From: Pseudomonadota bacterium
GTDB lineage: Bacteria > Desulfobacterota > Desulfovibrionia > Desulfovibrionales > Desulfovibrionaceae
NCBI GenBank assembly: GCA_023438245.1
Contig: JAEXRD010000165.1
Coordinates: forward strand, 1-11,696
Direction of reading: 5' to 3'
Length of the DNA stretch: 11,696 nucleotides
The translations under genes and the position numbers were made by a program. Shown one piece after another: positions 1-8,009 of this stretch. The number at the start of each line of letters is the position of its first letter. Within the stretch, counting starts at the first letter, position 1. The notes beneath the pieces are model-generated. The model did not search any database. It was given only the letters and a program-made list of their open reading frames with translations, and was not told where the DNA came from.

Positions 1-2705
1 ATGCGGGGCATGTCCAGGTGTCGGCGCAGGTGGTCGGCCAGCCGGTCCAGTGCGGGTTCCAGGCTGAAGGTGGAGGCGGGCAGCGGCGGCAGGTTTTTGG
101 TGGCGCGCAGGCTATTGAGGAATGCCCGGCGGTGGTTGTCGGCGTCGAAGATGCCGTGCGCGTAGGTTCCCCAGATGCGTGGGAACCCGGTGGAGGAGAG
201 GCGGTCGTCGTCCAGGCCGAAGGAGAGCTCGCTTCCGTCGGCGGTGCGGGCCAGCACGGTGGCGGCGGGGGCGGAATCGGGGGCGTCGGCGGGGTTGAGG
301 CGCGTGATGCCGTGGTGGATCTCGTAGCCGGAGATCTGGTGGCCGGTACGTTCGTCGGTGAGGGTCACGCGCGTGAGGGTCTTATCCGGCTCCAGCACGG
401 TGGTGAGGGGCAAAAGGCCGAAGCCGTCCACCGTGGGCTGGGAATTGAGCGCGTTGGTCTCCAGGCCGTGCGGGTCGTGCACGGCGGTGCCGAGCATTTG
501 CAGGCCCGCGCAGATGCCGATGATGGAGGAGGAGGCGGGAAGGGAGCGCAGGGCGGCGGCGAAGCCCGCGCCGCGCAGGGCGCGCAGGTCCTCGATGGTG
601 TTCTTGCTGCCGGGCAGGATCACGGCGTCGGGCGTGCCGAGCTCCGTGGGCTGGCGCACCAGGCGCAGGCGCACGTCCGGCTCCTGGCGCAGCGGGTCCA
701 GGTCGTTGAAGTTGGCGATGCGGCCCGGCACGATGACGGCGATGTCCAGGGCGTCGGGAGAGGAGGCGTCCGAGGTGAGGGTGTGGACGCCAAGGCTGTC
801 TTCCTCGGGGAGTGCGATGGACGGCAGCCAGGGGATGACGCCGAGCACCGGGCGGCCCGTGCGGCGGTACAGGAAATCCAGGGCCGGGGCGAGGATGGAC
901 GCGTCGCCCCGGAACTTGTTGAGCACGTGGCCCAGCACCAGCGCGCGCTCGTCGGGGTCCAGGATGTCGTAGGTGCCGGAGAGCGCGGCGAACACCCCTC
1001 CCCGGTCGATGTCGCCCGCAAGCAGCACCTTGGCCCCGGCGTGGCGGGCCATGGCCATGTTCACGATGTCCTGGGCCTTGAGGTTGACCTCCGCCGGGCT
1101 GCCCGCGCCCTCCAGCACCATGACCTGATGCTCGGCCGCGAGCGAGTCGTAGGCCCGGGTGGCGGCCTGCCAGGCTTGGGGCTTGTAGGCGTGGTACTCC
1201 TGCACGTTCATGTTGCCCACGGCCCGGCCCAGGATGACCACTTGCGAGCCGGTGTCGCCCGTGGGTTTGAGCAGCACCGGGTTCATGCGCGGGTCGGGAC
1301 TCAGGCGGCAGGCCTGGGCCTGGGTGGCCTGGGCGCGGCCCAGCTCGAAACCGCCTCCGGAAGCATCCACCGCCACCGCCGAGTTGTTGGACATGTTCTG
1401 GGCCTTGAAGGGCGCCACCTCGAAGCCGTCCTGGAACAGGATGCGGCACAGGCCCGCGGCCAGCACGCTCTTGCCCGCGCCGGAGCACGTGCCCTGCACC
1501 ATGAGCGCCGGGGTCCTTCGGACCTTTTGTGGGATTCTGGGAGCTTTTTGGATGCCCGAGAAGCGCGCGATGCCGCCGATGAGCCGGGCGTTTTCCTCCG
1601 CCGTGCGCACGGCCACGCGGAAATAGCTCTCGTCCAGGCCCTCGAAGTTGGCGCACAGGCGGATGGCTATGCCTTCTTCGGCCATGAGCCGGTCGGCCAG
1701 GGGCTTGGCGCTCAGGCCCACGCGGTCCAGGCGGCAGAGCAGGAAATTGGCCTGGGAGGGGAACACGCGCAGGCCCGGGATCTCGCGCAGCTCTGCGGCA
1801 AGCCCCTCGCGCAGGCGGGTCACCTCGGCCACGGTGCGGCGCTGGTAGTCCGCGTCGCGCAGGGCGCGCGCGCCCACCCGTTGGGCCGCCACGCCCAGGT
1901 TCCAGGCGGGCAGCCGCTGCCTCAGCCGCGCGATGAGGTCGGCGTGGCCGAAGCACAGGCCCAGCCGCAGGCCCGGCACGGCGTAGAACTTGGTCATGCT
2001 CACCAGGGCCAGCACGTTGTCCGGCCTGTTGCGCACCACACGGCCCACTCCGCCCGTTCCTTCGTCCTCCATGGACGGCACGAAGTCCCCGAAGCTCTCG
2101 TCCACGCAGATGAGGCTTTTGGGGAACGCGCGGGCGATGTCGCGGATGTGCCGGGCCGGGATGAGCGTGCCCGTGGGGTTGTTGGGGCTGGCCAGCATCA
2201 CCAGGGCCGGGCCTGCGGCCAGCATGCCCGCCAGGCGCTCCAGGTCGGGCGCGAAGCCGTTCTGGGCGGTGCAGGGCAGGGTTTCCACCCCCAGCCCGGC
2301 CAGGCGGCAGCAGCGGTCCACGTCCACGTAGGCGGGCGTGGGGATGATGGCCCGGGCAAGGCCCATGCGCGCGGCCAGCCCGCACACGGCCATGAGCAGC
2401 TCGCTCACGCCGTTGCCGGCCAGGGCCTGGTTGGGCCAGACCTTGTAGCGTTCGCAGGCGGCCAGGGTCAGGTCCCCGGCCTCGGGGTCGGGGTAGTGGG
2501 CCACCTCGGCCAGGGCGGCGGCCACCTCCTCCTCCAGCCAACTGGGCGGCCCCAGCGGGTTGATGCTGGCGGAGAAGTCCAGGATGTCCTCGGGCCGTTT
2601 CCCGGCGCGCTCGGCCAGCTTGCGGACGTTGCCGCCGTGGGCGTAGCGGTCGGGGTCGCTCTGGGTCTGGTTGGGCGCGAGGCCCCCCAGCGTGTTCTGG
2701 CGCAT
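1..2705 (-). CDS. CobD-CobQ fusion: threonine-phosphate decarboxylase / cobyric acid synthase (3' end cut by window)
   Basis: One uninterrupted frame of 901 codons runs from ATG 2705 to the window edge. Residues 1 to about 385 are a fold-type I PLP enzyme of the CobD family (L-threonine-O-3-phosphate decarboxylase, giving aminopropanol phosphate), with SPNNPTG and the PLP-lysine motif SMTKFYAVPGLRLG (lysine about 239). Residues from about 399 are a CobQ/CbiP amidotransferase, which makes adenosylcobyric acid. They show the P-loop-like GTCSGAGKS (405-413), FKAQNMSNN, the glutaminase nucleophile in GICAGLQMLG (Cys about 732), GYEIHHG, and the catalytic histidine in WGTYAHGIFD (about 850). About 502 residues of the CobQ part are present, close to the family's usual length, so only a short tail should be missing. 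AAGGAG at 2711-2716, 5 bases before the ATG, supports the start. The linker (386-398) has codon use unlike its flanks. Both domain assignments are firm; that both are active is inferred. Confidence 0.93.
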   Translation of the reverse strand, partial: MRQNTLGGLAPNQTQSDPDRYAHGGNVRKLAERAGKRPEDILDFSASINPLGPPSWLEEEVAAALAEVAHYPDPEAGDLTLAACERYKVWPNQALAGNGVSELLMAVCGLAARMGLARAIIPTPAYVDVDRCCRLAGLGVETLPCTAQNGFAPDLERLAGMLAAGPALVMLASPNNPTGTLIPARHIRDIARAFPKSLICVDESFGDFVPSMEDEGTGGVGRVVRNRPDNVLALVSMTKFYAVPGLRLGLCFGHADLIARLRQRLPAWNLGVAAQRVGARALRDADYQRRTVAEVTRLREGLAAELREIPGLRVFPSQANFLLCRLDRVGLSAKPLADRLMAEEGIAIRLCANFEGLDESYFRVAVRTAEENARLIGGIARFSGIQKAPRIPQKVRRTPALMVQGTCSGAGKSVLAAGLCRILFQDGFEVAPFKAQNMSNNSAVAVDASGGGFELGRAQATQAQACRLSPDPRMNPVLLKPTGDTGSQVVILGRAVGNMNVQEYHAYKPQAWQAATRAYDSLAAEHQVMVLEGAGSPAEVNLKAQDIVNMAMARHAGAKVLLAGDIDRGGVFAALSGTYDILDPDERALVLGHVLNKFRGDASILAPALDFLYRRTGRPVLGVIPWLPSIALPEEDSLGVHTLTSDASSPDALDIAVIVPGRIANFNDLDPLRQEPDVRLRLVRQPTELGTPDAVILPGSKNTIEDLRALRGAGFAAALRSLPASSSIIGICAGLQMLGTAVHDPHGLETNALNSQPTVDGFGLLPLTTVLEPDKTLTRVTLTDERTGHQISGYEIHHGITRLNPADAPDSAPAATVLARTADGSELSFGLDDDRLSSTGFPRIWGTYAHGIFDADNHRRAFLNSLRATKNLPPLPASTFSLEPALDRLADHLRRHLDMPR

Positions 2706-2809
2706 GGGCGCTCCTTGGCGTGGAGGTGGGGTCGACTGCATCGTTCTAGCGCTTCCCGCCGCCTGGGGCAAGGCGGGGCCGGTGATCGTGGCGAGACGTG
2801 CCCCGGCGC

Positions 2810-2839
2810 AAAAAAAGGCGCCCCCTTGCGGGGGCGCCT
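2810..2839 (-). terminator. Intrinsic terminator of the dsr operon
   Basis: A perfect 10-bp stem (2816-2825 with 2830-2839) closes a 4-base loop. On the minus strand it is followed directly by a run of seven T (plus-strand A at 2810-2816). It lies about 25 bases after the dsrP stop, so it should end the operon transcript and separate it from the cobD-cobQ fusion gene downstream. This is a classical rho-independent layout. Confidence 0.92.
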
Positions 2840-2864
2840 GATGTGCATGGACTGTGGTCCTGGC

Positions 2865-4055
2865 CTATTCGGCGGCGAGCTCGGCAGCGGGCTTCTGGGA
2901 AGCGCCGGTGTCCTTCTTCACCTCGGTGGCCACCTTGAACAGGATGGTGACCACCAGAGCGCCGATGGCGTAGATCATGAGCGAGATCACGAGCTCCTTG
3001 CCGGTGGGCCAGTAGGGGCTGATGGTCTCGAACGGGGTGGGGTTGAAGCCGCCGATCAACAGGCCCAGGCCCTTGTCGATCCAGGTGGCGATGACCAGGA
3101 TGCCCAGCGACCAGGGCAGCAGCTTCAGGTTGTCGCGCAGCTTGGGCGGAATGAGCAGGGCCAGCGAGCCCAGGCCCAGCGCCGCGGCGGTCCACATCCA
3201 GGGCACCAGCTCGGAGTGGCCCTCCAGGCCCTTGAACAGGTACACGATGGAGTGGGTGTGGCCGGGGATGCCGGAGTAGAAGGCCGTGAACACTTCCAGC
3301 AGGAAGAAGAACACGTTCACGCACATGGCGTAGGTGATGGTCTTGGCCAGGGTGCCGATGGCGTCCACGTTGGCCTTGAAGCTGGAGACCTTCTCGGTGA
3401 GCATGATGACCAGGAGCAGGATGGCCGGGCCGGAGCAGAACGCGCTGGCCAGGAAGCGGGCGGCCAGGATGGCGGTGAGCCAGTAGTGGCGGCCGGGCAG
3501 GCCCTGGTACAGGAACGCCGTGACGGTGTGGATGGAGAAGGCCCAGACGATGGAGACGTAGGCCAGGGTCTTGCTCCACTTGGGGTGCGGCAGGCCCTGG
3601 CGGTCGGCCTCAAGGCAGGTCCAGCCCACCACCACGTTCAGGATGAGGTAGCCGTTGAGGACCACCATGTCCCAGAACAGGATGGAGTTGGGCGTGGGGA
3701 ACAGCATCACGTTGAGCATGCGCTGGGGCTGGCCGATGTCGACCACGATGAAGCCCAGGCACATGACCACGGCGGCGATGGCCATGAATTCGCCGAAGAT
3801 CACGAGGTCCTTGTACTTCTTGTAGTGGTGGAAGTAGTAGGGCAGCACGATCATGACGCCGGAGGCGGCCAGGCCGACCAGGTAGGTGAACTGGGCGATG
3901 TAGAAGCCCCAGGACACGTCGCGGCTCATGCCGGTGATGGTCAGACCTTCGGAGAGCTGGTTCAGGTACACGCCCGAACCGCCCAGGATGACCACCAGGA
4001 GGAAGCCGATCCAGGTGTAGTATTTGGGAGATCCCTTGAGTGCTTTTTCGAGCAT
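2865..4055 (-). CDS. dsrP: DsrP, NrfD-family integral membrane subunit of DsrMKJOP
   Basis: A 396-residue protein made almost wholly of hydrophobic segments, about ten predicted membrane helices, as expected for the NrfD/PsrC family. It starts MLEKALKGSPKYYTWIGFLL and ends in a charged cytoplasmic tail (KKDTGASQKPAAELAAE). In the DsrMKJOP complex DsrP is the second quinone-interacting membrane subunit. It pairs with the periplasmic ferredoxin DsrO and the cytochrome DsrJ and exchanges electrons with the menaquinone pool; it binds no cofactor of its own that can be seen here. It is the last gene of the operon, 9 bases after the dsrO stop. A G-rich stretch just before the ATG serves as ribosome-binding site, and a strong terminator follows. 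Identity is secure from family, length and position. Confidence 0.95.
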   Translation of the reverse strand: MLEKALKGSPKYYTWIGFLLVVILGGSGVYLNQLSEGLTITGMSRDVSWGFYIAQFTYLVGLAASGVMIVLPYYFHHYKKYKDLVIFGEFMAIAAVVMCLGFIVVDIGQPQRMLNVMLFPTPNSILFWDMVVLNGYLILNVVVGWTCLEADRQGLPHPKWSKTLAYVSIVWAFSIHTVTAFLYQGLPGRHYWLTAILAARFLASAFCSGPAILLLVIMLTEKVSSFKANVDAIGTLAKTITYAMCVNVFFFLLEVFTAFYSGIPGHTHSIVYLFKGLEGHSELVPWMWTAAALGLGSLALLIPPKLRDNLKLLPWSLGILVIATWIDKGLGLLIGGFNPTPFETISPYWPTGKELVISLMIYAIGALVVTILFKVATEVKKDTGASQKPAAELAAE

Positions 4056-4064
4056 GGCCGCCCC

Positions 4065-4835
4065 CTAAATGATGTAGTACACGCCCGGTTCGGTGCCGAG
4101 CGAGGGTTTACGACGGATGGTGTAGTGCTCGCGCAGGAGCTTGCGCACCTCGCTCGCCGGATCGGAGAGGTCTCCGTACACCACGGCGCCCTGGGAGGCC
4201 TCCACGCAGGCGGGAACCTTGCCCATGGCCAGGCGCTCCACGCAGAAGTTGCACTTTTCCACCACGCCGCGCATGCGGGTGGGGAAGTCCTTGTTCAGGT
4301 TCGCCACGTCCAGGTGCTTGCGGGGCTCCATGAAGTTGAAGCTGCGCGCGCCGAAGGGGCAGCCGGCCATGCAGTAGCGGCAGCCGATGCAGCGGTGGTA
4401 GTCCATGGCCACGATGCCGTCGGGGCGCTTGTAGGTGGCCTTGGTGGGGCACACGCGCACGCAGGGGGCGTTGGTGCAGTGGTTGCACAGGATGGGGAAC
4501 TGGCGCTTCTCCAGGCCCTCGTCCATGTAGTTGTTCAGCTGGTCGAAGGCCTGCTCGTAGCCCGCGGCCCAGATCCACTTGATGTTCTGGTTGCCCGGGA
4601 TGTCAGGCACGTTGTGCACGCTGTGGCAGGCCTTGGCCAGGGTCTCGATGGCCTCTTTGGTGCCGACCTTCTTGGTGTCGATGACCATGCCCCAGCGCTT
4701 GGCCTTGAGGCCCTTGGCGTCGTCCTTGATGGCGCTGCCGGAGCCGGACACGGCCATGGCGGAGCCTCCGGCCAGGGCCAGGCCCGCGGCGGTCAGGCCG
4801 GCGAACTTGAGGAAGTTTCTTCTGGTGTGGTTCAT
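4065..4835 (-). CDS. dsrO: DsrO, Tat-exported periplasmic iron-sulfur subunit
   Basis: The chosen start (ATG 4835) gives 256 residues beginning with a twin-arginine signal, TRRNFLKFAGLTAAGLALAG, and likely cleavage after AMA at about residue 28. A longer frame from 4904 would bury this signal behind 23 residues encoded inside dsrJ. Two complete cysteine sets are visible: C117/C120/C125/C129 and C149/C152/C155/C159. A third set has C195, C198 and C210, but the usual fourth position is Ser214 (PACVEAS). An early single Cys70 sits in CHSVHNVP. DsrO acts in the periplasm as an electron carrier between DsrJ and DsrP. The ATG overlaps the dsrJ stop as ATGA, implying translational coupling, with GGAGGGG about 9 bases upstream inside dsrJ. 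Confidence 0.95.
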   Translation of the reverse strand: MNHTRRNFLKFAGLTAAGLALAGGSAMAVSGSGSAIKDDAKGLKAKRWGMVIDTKKVGTKEAIETLAKACHSVHNVPDIPGNQNIKWIWAAGYEQAFDQLNNYMDEGLEKRQFPILCNHCTNAPCVRVCPTKATYKRPDGIVAMDYHRCIGCRYCMAGCPFGARSFNFMEPRKHLDVANLNKDFPTRMRGVVEKCNFCVERLAMGKVPACVEASQGAVVYGDLSDPASEVRKLLREHYTIRRKPSLGTEPGVYYII

Positions 4836-5221
4836 TTCTTCAACCCCTCCGGCTGAACGTGGCAATCCCAGCAGTACGGAGTGACGGCCGCATCGTTGTG
4901 GCACTTGTCGCAGAACTCCGCCTTATTGGTGTGGCACTTCATGCAGGTCTTCTGCAGGCTCATCTCGAACTCTTTGCCCTTGCTGTTGACGTACACGCGC
5001 TGGCCGTCGCGCAGGGCCCAGTCGCGCCACTGGTCCAAGAGCTGCATGTGCTTGGTGCGCATGAACTCCTTGCTCTCGATGCACTCCTTCTCATTCTCGG
5101 GCATCTTGAGCTTGGGCTGGGAGTAGGCCGCCTTGCCCGCGTTGTAGGCCAGCGGGGCCAGGAAGACGCCCAGGAAGATCACCAGTCCGGTGATGATGTT
5201 ACCGCCGTTGTAGAGTTTCAT
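4832..5221 (-). CDS. dsrJ: DsrJ, membrane-anchored triheme cytochrome c
   Basis: A 129-residue protein with an N-terminal hydrophobic segment (about residues 9-26) acting as an uncleaved signal anchor, and three CxxCH heme-binding motifs: CMKCH (93-97), CDKCH (104-108) and CWDCH (117-121). DsrJ is the periplasmic cytochrome of DsrMKJOP. In Allochromatium vinosum one DsrJ heme has an unusual His/Cys axial ligation through Cys46. Cys47 here (KECIESKEF) is the only cysteine outside the heme motifs and is the obvious equivalent. The gene begins 3 bases after the dsrK stop and overlaps dsrO by 4 bases, so it is translated as part of the coupled block. Identity is secure; the ligand role of Cys47 is inferred from the family. 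Confidence 0.96.
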   Translation of the reverse strand: MKLYNGGNIITGLVIFLGVFLAPLAYNAGKAAYSQPKLKMPENEKECIESKEFMRTKHMQLLDQWRDWALRDGQRVYVNSKGKEFEMSLQKTCMKCHTNKAEFCDKCHNDAAVTPYCWDCHVQPEGLKK

Positions 5222-5224
5222 GTT

Positions 5225-6859
5225 TTACTCCTCCTCGAAGCCCGGCAGGGGTTCCTGGCGCAGGTTCATGGTGCGCTCTTCCCCGTCCTCAAGGACCAGG
5301 GCGTTGGCCACCAGCTCGTGCAGGCCGGTGATGCGCACGCCCGGGGCCCAGTAGTCGGCCAGGGGAGGCAGGGTGGCGCGGTCGAGGGCGCAGACGCAGG
5401 CCATGGTGTTGACCCCGTGCTTGTCGACCACGTGCTTGAGGGCGTTGCCGCGGGGCAGGCCGCCGCGCATGCGGATTTCCATGATTTCGTCGGTATTGAG
5501 GCCCGAGCCGCCGGCGCAGCAGAAGGTCTGCTCGCGGATGGTGCTGGGCGGCATGTCGTAGAACTCGGGCACCACGTTCTGCAGCACGTAGCGGGGCTCG
5601 TCGAGCATGCCCATGCCGCGGGCGGGGTTGCAGCTGTCGTGCCAGGTGGCGATGATGCCTTCGTTGCGATTCTTGTCCAGGTTCAGCTTGCCGTGCTTGA
5701 TGAGGTCGGCGGTGAACTCGGCGATGTGCACCATCTTGGTCTGCTTGGCGTTGTGGAACACCGTGCCGGTGATGGGGTTCACCGGGGTCTGCATCTGCGG
5801 GCCCTGCATGTCGCCGTTCATGGTGTCCATGTACTGGTTCACCACGCGCCACATGTGGCCGCACTCGCCGCCCAGAATCCATTTGCAGCCCAGGCGGTTG
5901 GCCTCGGCGTACATCTTGCCGTTGAGGCTCTTCATGGCGTCGTGGTGCACGAAGCTGCCGAAGTTGCCGCCCTCGGAGGCGTAGGTGCTCATGGTGTAGT
6001 CCAGTCCGAGGTAATCGAACAGGATCATGTAGCCCATGAAGGTGTAGATGCCCGGATCGGCGAAGGCGTCGCCGGAGGGGGTGATGAACAGGATCTCGTG
6101 GCCCTTCTCGTTCAGCGGGGCCTTCACGCGCTTGCCGGTGACGGTCTCGATGTCGTCGACCATGAAGTCGACGATGTCCTTGAAGGCGTGGGGCTGGATG
6201 CCCAGGTGGTTGCCGGTGCGGTTGCAGTTGGCCACCGGCTCCAGGATCCAGTTGATGTTGATGCCCAAGAGGTGCAGCAGCTCGCGCGCCAGGAAGGTCA
6301 CCTCGGCGGTGTCGATGCCGTAGGGGCAGAACAGCGAGCAGCGGCGGCACATGGTGCACTGGTAGAAGTAGATGAACCACTCCTTGATGACGTCCTCTTC
6401 CAGCACGCGGGCGCCGGTGAGCTTGCCCAGGATCTTGCCCGCCACGGTGAACTCGCCGCGGTAGATGCTGCGGAGCAGTTCGGCGCGCAGCACCGGCATG
6501 TTGCGGGGGTCGCCGCTGCCGATGAAGAAGTGGCACTTGTCGGCGCAGGCGCCGCAGCGCACGCAGATGTCCATGAACAGCTTGATGGAGCGGAACTTGT
6601 CCAGCCTCTCGCGGAAGCCGTTGACCACGATCTCGCGCCAGTTGCTGGGCAGCTTCCAGTCGACGTCGGCCGGGTTCCACTCGCGCGGGTTGGCGAAGAT
6701 GCCGGGCATCTCGTGCATGAGATACTCGACCTTCTCGGCCTTGCCCGGGTAGGCCCAGTTGCCGGGGCTGGTGTCGGTGGGCAAATCCATCCACCCCTGG
6801 GCGGGCGGAGTGTAGTTGATGCTCTTCAACATCTCATCGGGTTTGATGATTTTTGCCAT
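5225..6859 (-). CDS. dsrK: DsrK, cytoplasmic HdrD-like iron-sulfur subunit (DsrC trisulfide reductase)
   Basis: A 544-residue soluble protein. Two 4Fe-4S motifs lie at residues 99-109 (CVRCGACADKC) and 168-178 (CTMCRRCSLFC). The C-terminal part carries a heterodisulfide-reductase-type cysteine set: C333 (GGECGHMW), C410 (HDSCNPAR), C447-C448 (FCCAGGSG) and C488/C490 (MACVCALD). In HdrB/HdrD this CCG arrangement holds a noncubane 4Fe-4S cluster. DsrK is taken to reduce the DsrC trisulfide in the cytoplasm, with electrons from DsrM. The last pair is CxC, not the CxxC of textbook CCG domains. GAGGAGA lies about 4 bases before the ATG. The C-terminal EEE codons double as the ribosome-binding site of dsrJ. 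Confidence 0.96.
   Translation of the reverse strand: MAKIIKPDEMLKSINYTPPAQGWMDLPTDTSPGNWAYPGKAEKVEYLMHEMPGIFANPREWNPADVDWKLPSNWREIVVNGFRERLDKFRSIKLFMDICVRCGACADKCHFFIGSGDPRNMPVLRAELLRSIYRGEFTVAGKILGKLTGARVLEEDVIKEWFIYFYQCTMCRRCSLFCPYGIDTAEVTFLARELLHLLGININWILEPVANCNRTGNHLGIQPHAFKDIVDFMVDDIETVTGKRVKAPLNEKGHEILFITPSGDAFADPGIYTFMGYMILFDYLGLDYTMSTYASEGGNFGSFVHHDAMKSLNGKMYAEANRLGCKWILGGECGHMWRVVNQYMDTMNGDMQGPQMQTPVNPITGTVFHNAKQTKMVHIAEFTADLIKHGKLNLDKNRNEGIIATWHDSCNPARGMGMLDEPRYVLQNVVPEFYDMPPSTIREQTFCCAGGSGLNTDEIMEIRMRGGLPRGNALKHVVDKHGVNTMACVCALDRATLPPLADYWAPGVRITGLHELVANALVLEDGEERTMNLRQEPLPGFEEE
5228..5236 (-). promoter_or_regulatory. dsrJ ribosome-binding site inside the dsrK 3' end
   Basis: The last three sense codons of dsrK (GAG GAG GAG, residues EEE) form a strong Shine-Dalgarno stretch. 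It is followed by the TAA stop, three bases and the dsrJ ATG at 5221. The site fixes the dsrJ start and suggests that dsrJ translation is coupled to the end of dsrK translation. Confidence 0.8.
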
Positions 6860-6915
6860 GTCTTCTCCTCGCGGAAAAAGTTTGTTGCGCTAGACCGGGA
6901 GCGACAGGGCCGCGG

Positions 6916-7941
6916 TTAGGCGGCCTCCTCCGGGTTCTTATCCAGGGGCAGGCCGGCCTCGAACATGGGCTCGCGGAAGTCATCCTCGTAGGCCGCGTAG
7001 CTGTGCGGCTTCACGCCCGGGTCGTTCCAGGGGTTCACATGGTGGTGCATGCGGGTGTCGTTGGGCATGTTGCGCGTGGGGGAGAGGAACACTCCGCCCA
7101 TGTGCATCAGCTTGGAGAAGGGGAAGTAGGCCAGCAGGCAGCTCACCAGGAAGACGTGCACGAAGAAGCTGGTGTCGATGGTGGCGGGCACGGGCTTGAA
7201 GTGGAAGGTGACCAGGCCCATGACCACGTCCTTGATGGCCATGACGTCGACCTTGGCGATGTAGCGCATGTACATGCCGGAGAGCGCGATGCTCAGGATC
7301 AGCAGCAGGGGGAAGTAGTCGTTGACCAGGGAGATGTAGCGCAGCTTGGCGTCCATCAGGCGGCGGGCCAGCAGGAAGCCGGCGCCGGCCAGGATGAGCA
7401 GGTCGGTCTGGTACACGATGGGGGTGTAGATCTGCAGGATGGAGTCCACGAACTCGATGCCGGTGATGATGGCGGGCACCGGCTGCAGGAACAGGCGCAT
7501 GTGGCGCAGGGCGATGATCAGGAAGCTGTAGTGGAACAGGATGGCGAACAGCCACAGCCACTTGGCCGAGACGTAGGACACGATGGGGTTCTTGCCCTCG
7601 TCGTGGGTCAGGGCCATCTTGGTGTTGCGGAACAGCGAGCGGAAGGTGAGCACCTCAAGCAGCATGCGCACCACGGTCTGCGGACCGGTGGAGGGGTTGT
7701 CCCACTTGTTCTGCTTGATCCAGTCCAGCGACTGCTGCTGCCCGCCCGTGGTGGGGATGCGGAAGGGCACCGGGCGCTTGGCCCAGCCAATGATTTTGCA
7801 CGCGAAGCCCACCACGAAGATGAGGAACGCGGTGCCGGGCACGCAATAGGCGAAGATGGTCTGCATCTTGGCCGCGCCCGCGCCCAGCGTGGCTACCACC
7901 ACCAGGGCCAGGACCAGGAAGAGTGAGAAGATCGCATTCAT
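6916..7941 (-). CDS. dsrM: DsrM, NarI-like membrane cytochrome b subunit
   Basis: A 341-residue membrane protein with about six predicted helices (roughly 1-22, 27-52, 124-147, 178-193, 208-226 and 256-278). Four histidines fit the NarI diheme pattern: H137 and H147 (10 apart) in one helix, and H262 and H280 (18 apart) in the last. The same 10 and 18 spacings occur in E. coli NarI (His56/66 and His187/205). DsrM is the menaquinol-oxidising cytochrome b that passes electrons to DsrK. GAGGTGA lies about 6 bases before the ATG, supporting the start. It is the first dsr gene, 68 bases after the RsbRD_N-like gene and 56 bases before dsrK. Confidence 0.95.
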   Translation of the reverse strand: MNAIFSLFLVLALVVVATLGAGAAKMQTIFAYCVPGTAFLIFVVGFACKIIGWAKRPVPFRIPTTGGQQQSLDWIKQNKWDNPSTGPQTVVRMLLEVLTFRSLFRNTKMALTHDEGKNPIVSYVSAKWLWLFAILFHYSFLIIALRHMRLFLQPVPAIITGIEFVDSILQIYTPIVYQTDLLILAGAGFLLARRLMDAKLRYISLVNDYFPLLLILSIALSGMYMRYIAKVDVMAIKDVVMGLVTFHFKPVPATIDTSFFVHVFLVSCLLAYFPFSKLMHMGGVFLSPTRNMPNDTRMHHHVNPWNDPGVKPHSYAAYEDDFREPMFEAGLPLDKNPEEAA

Positions 7942-7966
7942 CAGCCGTCACCTCGCTTGTTGTTCA

Positions 7967-7994
7967 GCGCCCCGCGGCCAAAACCGGGGGGCGC
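7967..7994 (-). other. Intercistronic stem-loop between the RsbRD_N-like gene and dsrM
   Basis: Seven perfectly complementary bases (GCGCCCC at 7967-7973 with GGGGCGC at 7988-7994) enclose a 14-base middle that includes TTTT on the minus strand. No T-run follows, so it does not look like an intrinsic terminator. It could shape mRNA stability or relative expression of the first gene and the dsr genes; this role is inferred. Confidence 0.45.
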
Positions 7995-8009
7995 CTTGCC
8001 ATAAAGAAA

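Noticed and set aside
382..2541. A 719-codon minus-strand frame overlapping the cobD-cobQ fusion.
   Set aside because: It is out of frame with the fusion, Arg/Gly/Pro-rich and without motifs. The true frame on the same strand carries the PLP lysine and the GATase Cys and His.
2706..2807. Cobalamin riboswitch in front of the cobD-cobQ fusion gene.
   Set aside because: Only about 100 bases lie between the dsr terminator and the start codon, too short for a full riboswitch, and I see no B12-box-like core.
18..4856. A 1612-codon open frame on the plus strand, antisense to cobD-cobQ, dsrP and dsrO.
   Set aside because: It mirrors well-identified genes on the other strand. Its protein is low-complexity and rich in Gly, Ala, Val, His and Gln with no recognisable domain. 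Long antisense frames arise where third codon positions are nearly all G or C.
4836..4904. An upstream start for DsrO that would add 23 residues.
   Set aside because: It would place the twin-arginine signal internally, whereas the ATG at 4835 gives a normal Tat signal with a ribosome-binding site and an ATGA overlap with dsrJ.
4859..6919. A 686-codon plus-strand open frame antisense to dsrJ and dsrK.
   Set aside because: Same cause: it lies opposite secure genes with conserved heme and Fe-S motifs, and its composition is that of an antisense shadow.
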